From RUG12461 sp045657665 (GTDB lineage: Bacteria; Bacillota; Clostridia; Lachnospirales; Lachnospiraceae): a stretch of DNA of 64,000 nucleotides. The notes beneath the pieces were generated by a model. The model was not told where the DNA came from. It worked only from the letters and a program-made list of their open reading frames with translations, and made no database searches. Shown here one piece after another: positions 35,018-42,857 of this stretch. The DNA is taken from contig JAZOTN010000038.1 of assembly GCA_045657665.1 (NCBI GenBank), positions 1 through 64,000 on the forward strand, given 5' to 3'. How positions within the stretch are numbered: position 1 is the first letter of the stretch; the number at the start of each line of letters is the position of its first letter. The position numbers and the translations under genes were made by a program.

Positions 35018-35671
35018 ATGATAATTCCAAGAATCGTGTCATTGCTGATCGGATATGTACTCGGATGGTTTGCAACAGGATACCTTTACGCGAAGTCGAA
35101 GGGAATCGATATCCGAACCAAAGGCAGCGGCAATATCGGCATGACGAATACGCTCCGCAATCTCGGTATGAAAGCAGGTCTTATTACCTTTATCGGTGAT
35201 GCCGGAAAAGCGGCTCTTGCCGTCATCTTATCCTGGATTATTTTTCACGGAAGTTATCCGGGGAATGTAAGGCTTTTTATGCTCTATGCCGGACTCGGCG
35301 CGATCCTCGGACATAATTTTCCTCTCCCGATGAAGTTTAAGGGAGGAAAGGGGATTGCCTGTACGGTTGGTATGATCGCAGCGTTTGCACCTTTTGAGCT
35401 TCCTGTTTCACTCGGACTTTTTTTTCTCGTGCTCGCACTCACAAAATATGTTTCCCTGGGATCGATCCTGATCGTGATCTCGTTCTTTGTTCAGACAGTT
35501 CTCTTTGACCGCTTCACGGGGCTTTTCGGTGCCCTTTCCGAATCGGAGAGAATTGAACTCTATGTTCTTGCGGCGATCGTTATGGTGCTCGGACTGATCC
35601 GGCATCGCGAAAACATCGGCCGCCTCATCCACGGCAACGAAAACAGATTCAGCCTGCATCCGAAGGTATAG
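35018..35671 (+). CDS. plsY: Acyl-phosphate:glycerol-3-phosphate acyltransferase
   Basis: This 217-residue enzyme, with about five membrane helices, makes lysophosphatidic acid from acyl-phosphate and glycerol-3-phosphate. The conserved loops are present: GSGNIGMTNTLRNLG, GHNFPLPMKFKGGKG and the third motif near RHRENIGRL. The start at 35018 follows AGAGGAAG and gives the normal N-terminus; 34985 would add 11 residues. gpsA, which supplies glycerol-3-phosphate, follows. Confidence 0.95.
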   Translation: MIIPRIVSLLIGYVLGWFATGYLYAKSKGIDIRTKGSGNIGMTNTLRNLGMKAGLITFIGDAGKAALAVILSWIIFHGSYPGNVRLFMLYAGLGAILGHNFPLPMKFKGGKGIACTVGMIAAFAPFELPVSLGLFFLVLALTKYVSLGSILIVISFFVQTVLFDRFTGLFGALSESERIELYVLAAIVMVLGLIRHRENIGRLIHGNENRFSLHPKV

Positions 35672-35716
35672 TTTCCAGGGGCTTTTGCCCATGAAATAAA
35701 AAGGAGGCGTACAACG

Positions 35717-36745
35717 ATGAAGATCGGAGTGATCGGCGCGGGCAGTTGGGGAACGGCGCTCGCGATCCATTTGAAAAAGAACGGTCATGACGTGACCCTG
35801 TGGGGGAGAAATCCCGAGGGAGTCCGGAGAATGAAGGAAACGCGAAGTATCGGAGATAAGCTGCCGGGCATCGTCATTCCGGAAGAGATCTGTCTGACTT
35901 CGGATCTTTCTCTGGCGGTTTCCGAGAAAGAAATGCTGCTTCTGGCCGTACCGTCTCCTGCCGTGCGCGAGACAGCGAAAAAGGCCGGCAAAGCGGATCC
36001 GTCCGGCGATCAGCTTTCGGGAAGGATGATCGTCAACGTTGCGAAAGGCCTGGAAGACGCAACGCTCCTCCGTCTTTCAGAGGTGATTGAAGAGGAACTG
36101 CCGATGGCAGAGGTAGTGGTCTTGTCCGGACCAAGCCATGCGGAGGAAGTGGCAGCAGCGCTTCCGACCGTGCTGGTTGCAGGGGCCAAAAAGAAAAGCG
36201 TTGCGGAGGCTGTGCAGGGCGCCTTTATGAGAGAGGAACTCCGCGTTTATACGAGCCCCGACCTCATCGGAATGGAGATGGGAGGAGCACTGAAAAACGT
36301 TATCGCACTTGCGGCCGGCATGGCGGATGGTCTCGGGTACGGGGACAATACCAAGGCGGCGCTGATCACACGGGGCGCGCACGAGATCACCAGACTCGCT
36401 GCCCGGATGGGCGGTGCGGCGGAAACACTTTCCGGTCTTACCGGGATCGGAGATCTGATCGTGACCTGTGAGAGTCGTCATTCCAGAAACCGGAAGGCGG
36501 GGATGCTGATCGGGCAGGGCAGGACGCTTGAGGAGGCGCTTTCGGAAGTACAGATGGTTGTGGAGGGCGTGAATACGGCCAGAGCTGCAAAGCGGCTTGC
36601 GGAGAAATATGAGATCTCCATGCCGATCATTTCCGCGGTGAATGAGGTGCTGTTTGAGGGAAAAAATGCCGGAGACGCGGTCAGAGAGCTGATGAGCCGG
36701 GATAAAAGAATTGAGAATACAAGATTGGGGTGGAAAGAGTTATGA
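35717..36745 (+). CDS. gpsA: Glycerol-3-phosphate dehydrogenase (NAD(P)+)
   Basis: This 342-residue enzyme reduces dihydroxyacetone phosphate to glycerol-3-phosphate for phospholipids. The Rossmann start is IGVIGAGSWGTALA. The catalytic segment is GGALKNVIALAAGMADGLGYGDNTKAALI, with the conserved Lys. SGPSHAEEVA and GLTGIGDLIVTC are family motifs. AAGGAGG precedes it. The stop overlaps the dut start. Confidence 0.96.
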   Translation: MKIGVIGAGSWGTALAIHLKKNGHDVTLWGRNPEGVRRMKETRSIGDKLPGIVIPEEICLTSDLSLAVSEKEMLLLAVPSPAVRETAKKAGKADPSGDQLSGRMIVNVAKGLEDATLLRLSEVIEEELPMAEVVVLSGPSHAEEVAAALPTVLVAGAKKKSVAEAVQGAFMREELRVYTSPDLIGMEMGGALKNVIALAAGMADGLGYGDNTKAALITRGAHEITRLAARMGGAAETLSGLTGIGDLIVTCESRHSRNRKAGMLIGQGRTLEEALSEVQMVVEGVNTARAAKRLAEKYEISMPIISAVNEVLFEGKNAGDAVRELMSRDKRIENTRLGWKEL

Positions 36746-37182
36746 ATGAGGAAATCATCAAGATCAAGTATCACACGGACAAGATTGACAAGCTGACGTA
36801 TATCGACGGAAAATCCGACTGGATCGACCTTCGGTGTGCCGAAGAGACCGAGCTTCATGCGGGAGAATACGCTATGATCAATCTTGGAATCTCCATGATA
36901 TTACCGGAGGGGTATGAAGCATATACGGCTCCGAGGAGCTCGGCCTTCAAGACCTGGGGAATATTACAGAGCAATTCCATCGGGATCATTGACGAGTCTT
37001 ACTGCGGCGACAATGACATCTGGCGGCTCCCGGTGTATGCAACGAGAGACACCGTGATCCATGTGAACGACCGGATCGCACAGTTTCGGATCATGCGCCA
37101 TCAGCCGAAGATTGTTTTTGAGGAGTGTGAGCACTTAAACGATTACGACCGCGGAGGATTCGGCTCCACAGGGAAAAGTTGA
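36742..37182 (+). CDS. dut: dUTP diphosphatase
   Basis: This trimeric dUTPase of 146 residues makes dUMP and keeps uracil out of DNA. Motif 1 is in WIDLRCAEE, motif 2 is APRSSAFKTWGIL, motif 3 is GIIDESYCGDND with the catalytic Asp, motif 4 is DRIAQFRI, and motif 5 is the C-terminal RGGFGSTGKS. The ATG at 36742 overlaps the gpsA stop (ATGA). Confidence 0.93.
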   Translation: MNEEIIKIKYHTDKIDKLTYIDGKSDWIDLRCAEETELHAGEYAMINLGISMILPEGYEAYTAPRSSAFKTWGILQSNSIGIIDESYCGDNDIWRLPVYATRDTVIHVNDRIAQFRIMRHQPKIVFEECEHLNDYDRGGFGSTGKS

Positions 37183-37247
37183 AAACGAAAAAATTGCGCA
37201 TCTCCGGCAACGCCCTATAGATGCGGCTTTCGCGGAAACTGTCAGAA

Positions 37248-37276
37248 TGACGAACGAAAACGAGAACCATTCGTCA
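37248..37276. repeat. Inverted repeat in the dut-msmK spacer
   Basis: TGACGAA (37248-37254) pairs with TTCGTCA (37270-37276). It is the only clear structure in the 259-base spacer. It may be a weak terminator after dut or an operator for the ATPase gene. No convincing promoter was placed here. Confidence 0.3.
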
Positions 37277-37441
37277 AAACGACGGGCGGCTGTGGAAAAG
37301 AAGGATCTTTTTGTTAAAAGTGACAGGCATTATTCAAATATCTTGTTCGTTCCGTGCATGGAAAAAGAAGGGCAAATACGATAGCATATATGCTGATGTG
37401 AAAAGTATGCCACTTTTATCAATTCAGAAGGGAGAAGAGAA

Positions 37442-38554
37442 ATGGCAAGTTTAAAGTTAAAGAATGTCTGCAAGAGATATCCGAACGGGTTTGAAGCAGT
37501 TAAGGACTTCAACCTTGAAGTAGAAGACAAAGAGTTTATCATTTTCGTAGGTCCTTCCGGATGCGGAAAGTCCACGACGCTCCGTATGATCGCAGGTCTT
37601 GAAGAGATCAGTGACGGTGAGTTCTCCATCGACGGCAAGATCATGAATGATGTAGAGCCGAAGGATCGCGATATCGCAATGGTATTCCAGAACTACGCTC
37701 TGTATCCGCATATGACGGTGTTTGACAACATGGCATTCGGTCTCAAGCTTCGCAAGGTTCCGAAGGCAGAGATCGAGCAGAAGGTACATGAGGCTGCAAA
37801 GATCCTTGATCTGGAGAAGCTTCTTGACCGTAAGCCGAAGGCTCTTTCCGGTGGACAGAGACAGCGTGTTGCCATGGGCCGTGCTATCGTTCGTAACCCG
37901 AAAGTATTCCTGATGGACGAGCCGCTGTCCAACCTGGACGCTAAGCTCCGTGTACAGATGAGATCCGAGATCGCGGGCCTTCATCAGAGACTCGGTGCAA
38001 CGATCATCTACGTTACGCATGATCAGACCGAGGCTATGACGCTCGGTACCAGGATCGTTGTTCTGAAGGACGGTATCATCCAGCAGGTAGATTCTCCGAT
38101 GAAGCTCTACAATGAGCCTGACAATCTGTTTGTTGCAGGATTTATCGGATCTCCGCAGATGAACTTCGTGGATTCCAAGGTTACGGTTGAGGGCGACAAG
38201 GTGACGCTTTCCTTCGGCGAGTTCAATGCAGTGCTTCCGCCGGCAAAGTCGAAGAAGCTCATCGATGGCGGATACAACGGAAAGACCGTTATCCTCGGCG
38301 TAAGACCGGAGGACATCAGCGATACGCAGGCTGACATCGAAGCATACAAAGACACCAGGATCGAAGCAGACATCACCGGTTACGAGCTCCTCGGTGCGGA
38401 AGTACTTCTTTACTTCTCCATCGCAGGCTCCAACATGACCGCAAAGGTTGACAGCCGTACGGCTGCACGTATGGGCGATCATATCAAGATGGCGTTTGAT
38501 CCGGAGAAGATCCACGTATTTGACAAAGAGACAGAGAAGACCATTACCAACTAA
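37442..38554 (+). CDS. ABC transporter ATP-binding protein, MsmK/UgpC (sugar) type
   Basis: This 370-residue ATPase energises CUT1 carbohydrate importers. Walker A is GPSGCGKST, the signature LSGGQRQRVAMGRA, Walker B VFLMDEPLSNLDAKLR and the H-loop THDQTEAM. The C-terminal 130 residues form the MalK-like regulatory OB folds. No permease or binding protein is nearby, so it probably serves several sugar transporters. AGGGAGAAG precedes the ATG, and codon use is strongly biased towards frequent codons, suggesting high expression. Confidence 0.93.
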   Translation: MASLKLKNVCKRYPNGFEAVKDFNLEVEDKEFIIFVGPSGCGKSTTLRMIAGLEEISDGEFSIDGKIMNDVEPKDRDIAMVFQNYALYPHMTVFDNMAFGLKLRKVPKAEIEQKVHEAAKILDLEKLLDRKPKALSGGQRQRVAMGRAIVRNPKVFLMDEPLSNLDAKLRVQMRSEIAGLHQRLGATIIYVTHDQTEAMTLGTRIVVLKDGIIQQVDSPMKLYNEPDNLFVAGFIGSPQMNFVDSKVTVEGDKVTLSFGEFNAVLPPAKSKKLIDGGYNGKTVILGVRPEDISDTQADIEAYKDTRIEADITGYELLGAEVLLYFSIAGSNMTAKVDSRTAARMGDHIKMAFDPEKIHVFDKETEKTITN

Positions 38555-38582
38555 TCGGTAAAAACGGTAAAACGATTTCGAG

Positions 38583-38629
38583 AAGGCACAACGAATGCAA
38601 GCCTATCTGCACTTCGGGGTGCCTTTTTT
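38583..38629 (+). terminator. Terminator after the MsmK-type ATPase gene
   Basis: AAGGCAC (38583-38589) pairs with GTGCCTT (38619-38625), directly followed by TTTT. A smaller nested hairpin GCAC-TTCGGG-GTGC lies inside. Confidence 0.65.
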
Positions 38630-38654
38630 CGAGCCTTTTAAGAAACACTGAACC

Positions 38655-39380
38655 ATGAAGAACAACAATGTGACAAACAATCTTTTCCTGCGGGGGATGA
38701 AAGACGGGATTCCTATTGCACTGGGGTATCTGGCGGTATCTTTCACTTTCGGCATGATGGCTGTGGATGGCGGACTGACCGCCGGGCAGGCTGTTCTGAT
38801 CTCGCTTCTCAATCTGACAAGTGCCGGGCAGTTTGCAGGGCTTGATGTGATCCTGGCAGGCGGAGCTATGCTGGAAATGGTTCTTACCCAGCTTGTGATC
38901 AATCTCCGCTATATGCTCATGAGTTTTTCGCTTTCCCAGAAGCTGGATCCTTCTGTCACGCTTCCGGAGCGTTTCCTGATCGGGTTCGGCGTGACGGATG
39001 AGATTTTCGGTGTCAGCAGCTCCTTTCCGGGAAGAGTGAAAGCGCCATACAGCTTCGGCCTCATCGCTGTATCTGTTCCCGGATGGACAGTCGGCACGGC
39101 ACTTGGTGCACTGGCCGGCGCAGTGCTTCCGGATTTTATCATGAGCGCGCTGTCGGTTGCGATCTACGGGATGTTTCTTGCGATCATCATTCCGCCTGCA
39201 AAAAAGGACAGGGCGGTGCTTCTTGTTGTGATCGTTTCCATGGCGCTCAGCTGCCTTTTCCAGTATGTACCGGTTTTAAACCGCGTTTCCACAGGCTTTG
39301 CGATCATCATCATTGCAGTGGTCACATCTGCTGCGGCGGCGATCCTCAGGCCCCTTCCGGAGAAGGGAGGGGAATCATGA
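38655..39380 (+). CDS. azlC: AzlC family branched-chain amino-acid exporter, large subunit
   Basis: This 241-residue membrane protein has the AzlC signature around GIPIALGYLAVSFTFGM. With AzlD it forms an exporter for branched-chain amino acids or analogues. The ribosome site is weak. Its stop overlaps the azlD start (ATGA), so the two subunits are translated together. Confidence 0.92.
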   Translation: MKNNNVTNNLFLRGMKDGIPIALGYLAVSFTFGMMAVDGGLTAGQAVLISLLNLTSAGQFAGLDVILAGGAMLEMVLTQLVINLRYMLMSFSLSQKLDPSVTLPERFLIGFGVTDEIFGVSSSFPGRVKAPYSFGLIAVSVPGWTVGTALGALAGAVLPDFIMSALSVAIYGMFLAIIIPPAKKDRAVLLVVIVSMALSCLFQYVPVLNRVSTGFAIIIIAVVTSAAAAILRPLPEKGGES

Positions 39381-39697
39381 CCTATTCCGTTTATGCCTAT
39401 ACGATCGTCATGGCGCTTGTCACTTATGCAATCCGAGTGCTTCCACTGGTTCTTTTTAAGCGGGAGATCAAAAGCCGGTTTCTTCGTTCCTTTCTATACT
39501 ATGTTCCTTTTTCCTGTCTGGCTGCAATGACGCTTCCGGCGATCTTGACCGCGCCGGACAGTATGATCGCGGGTGCAGTCGGGCTCGCGGCAGCGCTTTT
39601 TGCTGCTTACCGTGAACGAAGCCTGCTTACGGTCGCGCTTGTTGCGTGCGGCGCTGTCTTTCTGACAGAGAGGACCCTGTCTGTTATTAGTATCTGA
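39377..39697 (+). CDS. azlD: AzlD family transporter, small subunit
   Basis: This 106-residue protein has about four membrane helices and begins MTYSVYAYTIVMALVTYAIRVLP, which fits the AzlD family. A longer frame from 39083 exists, but it overlaps azlC; ATG 39377 has GGAGGGGAA just upstream. It is the partner of AzlC. Confidence 0.9.
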   Translation: MTYSVYAYTIVMALVTYAIRVLPLVLFKREIKSRFLRSFLYYVPFSCLAAMTLPAILTAPDSMIAGAVGLAAALFAAYRERSLLTVALVACGAVFLTERTLSVISI

Positions 39698-39731
39698 AGA
39701 TTCTTCTACTACAAGATAAGGTATTTTTTTC

Positions 39732-39760
39732 TTGCGCCTTCCCCTCATTTTTAGTAAAAT
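39732..39760 (+). promoter_or_regulatory. Promoter of the CdaR-type regulator gene
   Basis: TTGCGC (39732-39737), 17-bp spacer, TAAAAT (39755-39760). The ATG at 39795 follows after a short leader with an AAAGGGGG ribosome site. Confidence 0.55.
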
Positions 39761-39794
39761 ACATCTGTATGGGTATGCATAAAGGGGGATTGCT

Positions 39795-40883
39795 ATGCTT
39801 TCCAATCAGAAATTGCAAACTACATTATCCGAAATACGGGAAGTGACACGCGCGGAACTCATGCTGTATGACGCGAAGGGAAGACTGATCGCATCTGCCG
39901 TTGATCAGGCGGATCCGAAGGACCTCTCGCGTGCCGCGTCTGAGTTCATCGAGTCGGAGGCATCCAGCCAGATGCTGTCGGGCTATCACTTTTTCAAGGT
40001 CGTGGTTGATGACGATCCGGAATATGTGCTTCTGGTAAGCGAAAGCTCCGAAGAAGCATATATGGTCGGAAGGCTTGCGTCGATGCAGATCCGCAGTATC
40101 GCGGAGTCTTATCGGGACCAGCTCGACCGCAACAGTTTCATGCAGAATATCCTTCTCGGGAATCTTCTGGTGGTGGATATCTACAGCAAAGCGGAAAAGC
40201 TGAAGATCCGCGAGTCTGAATGGATCGCGTTTGTGATCGAAGCAAAAGAACAGAAGGATTCCGCGCTGATGGAGCTGGTACGCTCCATAGCGGAGCCGAG
40301 GACCAAGGATTTTGTCACAGAGCTGGATGAAAAAAACATCGTCCTCATCAAGGATGCAAAAGGTTTTTCCGACGATGCTTCGGTGCAGGAATATGCGCGG
40401 ATGATCGTTGATACTCTGCACGCGGAGGCGATGGTCAGAGTAAGAGTCGGCTACGGGAACCGTGTGAGCCGGATCCCGGACATTCCGAAATCCTATCAGG
40501 AAGCCATGCTTTCCCTGAAGGTCGGGGAGATCTTCTATGTCCAGCAGGATACGATCTCTTATCAGAGGCTCGGGATCGGACGGCTCATCTACCAGCTGCC
40601 GGGGAGCCTTTGCGAAATGTTCATACAGGAGGTCTTTGGGGACAGACCGCTCGACATCGACGAGGAGACGCTGCAGACGGTGGACCGGTTTTTTGAGAAT
40701 GACCTCAATATCTCTGAAACCGCAAGGCAGCTATATATCCATCGAAATACGCTGGTGTACCGGCTGGAACGTTTTGAGAAGATCATCGGTCTCGATGTCC
40801 GGAAGTTTGAGGATGCGATGACCTTTAAGCTGGCAATGATGGTTCTTGCACATATGCAGAACATGCCGGCGGATACCGAATAG
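39795..40883 (+). CDS. CdaR/PucR-type transcriptional regulator
   Basis: This 362-residue regulator has an N-terminal sugar-diacid-recognition-like sensor (about 1-130), a middle GGDEF-related region, and a C-terminal PucR helix-turn-helix with NISETARQLYIHRNTLVYRLERF at about 315-337. CdaR proteins of this type sense sugar acids, but no such pathway genes are next to it. It precedes the topoisomerase pair by 21 bases, so it may be co-transcribed with it. Confidence 0.88.
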   Translation: MLSNQKLQTTLSEIREVTRAELMLYDAKGRLIASAVDQADPKDLSRAASEFIESEASSQMLSGYHFFKVVVDDDPEYVLLVSESSEEAYMVGRLASMQIRSIAESYRDQLDRNSFMQNILLGNLLVVDIYSKAEKLKIRESEWIAFVIEAKEQKDSALMELVRSIAEPRTKDFVTELDEKNIVLIKDAKGFSDDASVQEYARMIVDTLHAEAMVRVRVGYGNRVSRIPDIPKSYQEAMLSLKVGEIFYVQQDTISYQRLGIGRLIYQLPGSLCEMFIQEVFGDRPLDIDEETLQTVDRFFENDLNISETARQLYIHRNTLVYRLERFEKIIGLDVRKFEDAMTFKLAMMVLAHMQNMPADTE

Positions 40884-40904
40884 GAAAGAGGAGACAGTAA
40901 TATC

Positions 40905-42827
40905 ATGGCAAAAGGAGCAGAGTACGGCGCTGACAGTATTGCGGTGCTGGAAGGTCTGGAGGCTGTCAGGAAGCGTCCGGGCATGTATATCGGAAGCACA
41001 TCCCGCAAGGGCTTAAACCATCTGATCTACGAGATTGTGGACAATTCGGTGGATGAGCATCTTGCGGGTTATTGCGATACGATCCACGTTACGCTCGAGG
41101 CAGACGGATCCTGCACGGTGGAAGACAACGGAAGGGGGATTCCGGTCGGGATGCATGCCAAAGGCGTTTCCGCGGCCCGTATCGTTTTTTCAACGCTTCA
41201 CGCAGGCGGTAAATTTGACAACAACGCATATAAGACAAGCGGCGGTCTTCATGGCGTCGGATCTTCGGTGGTCAATGCGCTTTCCACATATATGGATGTG
41301 GAGATCAGCCGTGAGGGCGCGATCCACCATGACCGGTTTGAGCGTGGCATACCCGTGATCCGTCTGGAAAAAGGTCTGCTTCCCGTGATCGGAAAAACGA
41401 GGAAGACCGGGACGAAGATCAATTTTCTTCCGGATCCGGAGATCTTTGAAAAGACGCGATTTAAGGAAGACGAGGTGAAAAGCCGCCTCCATGAAACGGC
41501 TTATCTGAACCCGACCCTGACGATCCTTTATGACGACCTTCGCGGCGAGACTCCGGAGCATGAGGTTTACCATGAGCCGGATGGTATTTCCGGATTTGTA
41601 AAGGATCTCAACCGCAACTCGGAGGCACTGACCGATGTGATCAGCTTCCACGGCGAGAGCGAGGGGATCACGGTAGATGCGGCATTTCAGTATATCAATG
41701 AGTTTCAGGAGAATGTGCTCGGCTTTTGCAACACGATCTACAATGCCGAGGGCGGCTCGCATATCACGGGATTCAAGACGACGTTTACGACCGTGATCAA
41801 CCAGTATGCGAGGGAGCTGGGGATCCTGAAGGATAAGGATGCGAACTTCACCGGAACAGACGTGCGGAACGGCATGACGGCGGTAATCTCCATCAAGCAT
41901 CCCGATCCGCGTTTTGAGGGCCAGACCAAAACGAAGCTTGACAATCAGGATGCGGGACGTGCGACCGGAAAGATCACAAATGACGAGATCGTTCTGTATT
42001 TCGACAGAAATCTGGAGACGTTAAAGACTGTCATCGGCTGCGCGGAAAAAGCGGCGAAGATTCGGAAAACCGAGGAAAAGAACAAATCAAACCTTCTCCA
42101 GAAGCAGAAGTTTTCCTTTGACTCCAACGGGAAGCTGGCGAACTGCGAATCGAGAGAAGCGGAAAAATGTGAGATTTTCATCGTGGAGGGAGACTCCGCA
42201 GGAGGCTCTGCGAAAATGGCAAGAAACCGGATGTACCAGGCGATCATGCCGATCCGCGGAAAGATCCTCAACGTGGAAAAAGCCAGCATCGACAAGGTGC
42301 TTGCCAACGCGGAGATCAAGACCATGATCAATGCATTTGGCTGCGGCTTTTCGGAGGGATACGGGAATGATTTTGACATCGCAAAGCTCCGTTACGACAA
42401 GATCGTGATCATGGCGGATGCCGACGTGGACGGTGCGCATATCAGTACGCTTCTGATGACGCTTTTTTACCGCTTCATGCCGGAATTGATCTTTGAGGGG
42501 CATGTTTACATTGCGATGCCGCCCCTCTATAAAGCGATCCCTGCGAAAGGGGAGGAGGAATATCTCTACGATGATTATGCACTTGAAAAATATCGCAGGA
42601 GGCATAAAGGCAGTTTTACTCTTCAGCGGTATAAAGGCCTTGGAGAAATGGACCCGGAACAGCTCTGGGAGACAACGCTGAATCCGGAAACAAGGTATCT
42701 CAAAAAAGTAGAGATCGAGGACGCGAGGATGGCCAGTGACGTGACGGCAATGCTGATGGGAACGGATGTGCCGCCGCGTAAAGCTTTTATCTATGAGCAT
42801 GCGAACGACGCGGAGCTGGACATCTGA
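40905..42827 (+). CDS. parE: Type II DNA topoisomerase subunit B (topoisomerase IV-like)
   Basis: The 640-residue ATPase subunit has the GHKL fold (EIVDNSVDEHLAG, VEDNGRGIPVG, SGGLHGVGSSVVNALS) and the TOPRIM domain (IVEGDSAGGSA, ADADVDGAHI). It decatenates or supercoils DNA with the subunit encoded next. No dnaA, recF or other usual gyrB neighbours are here, and the partner lacks a GyrA box, so ParE is favoured over GyrB. The assignment remains tentative. AGAGGAG precedes the ATG. Confidence 0.8.
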   Translation: MAKGAEYGADSIAVLEGLEAVRKRPGMYIGSTSRKGLNHLIYEIVDNSVDEHLAGYCDTIHVTLEADGSCTVEDNGRGIPVGMHAKGVSAARIVFSTLHAGGKFDNNAYKTSGGLHGVGSSVVNALSTYMDVEISREGAIHHDRFERGIPVIRLEKGLLPVIGKTRKTGTKINFLPDPEIFEKTRFKEDEVKSRLHETAYLNPTLTILYDDLRGETPEHEVYHEPDGISGFVKDLNRNSEALTDVISFHGESEGITVDAAFQYINEFQENVLGFCNTIYNAEGGSHITGFKTTFTTVINQYARELGILKDKDANFTGTDVRNGMTAVISIKHPDPRFEGQTKTKLDNQDAGRATGKITNDEIVLYFDRNLETLKTVIGCAEKAAKIRKTEEKNKSNLLQKQKFSFDSNGKLANCESREAEKCEIFIVEGDSAGGSAKMARNRMYQAIMPIRGKILNVEKASIDKVLANAEIKTMINAFGCGFSEGYGNDFDIAKLRYDKIVIMADADVDGAHISTLLMTLFYRFMPELIFEGHVYIAMPPLYKAIPAKGEEEYLYDDYALEKYRRRHKGSFTLQRYKGLGEMDPEQLWETTLNPETRYLKKVEIEDARMASDVTAMLMGTDVPPRKAFIYEHANDAELDI

Positions 42828-42857
42828 TCACAGAACTCCAAAATCAAAAAGGGGAGA

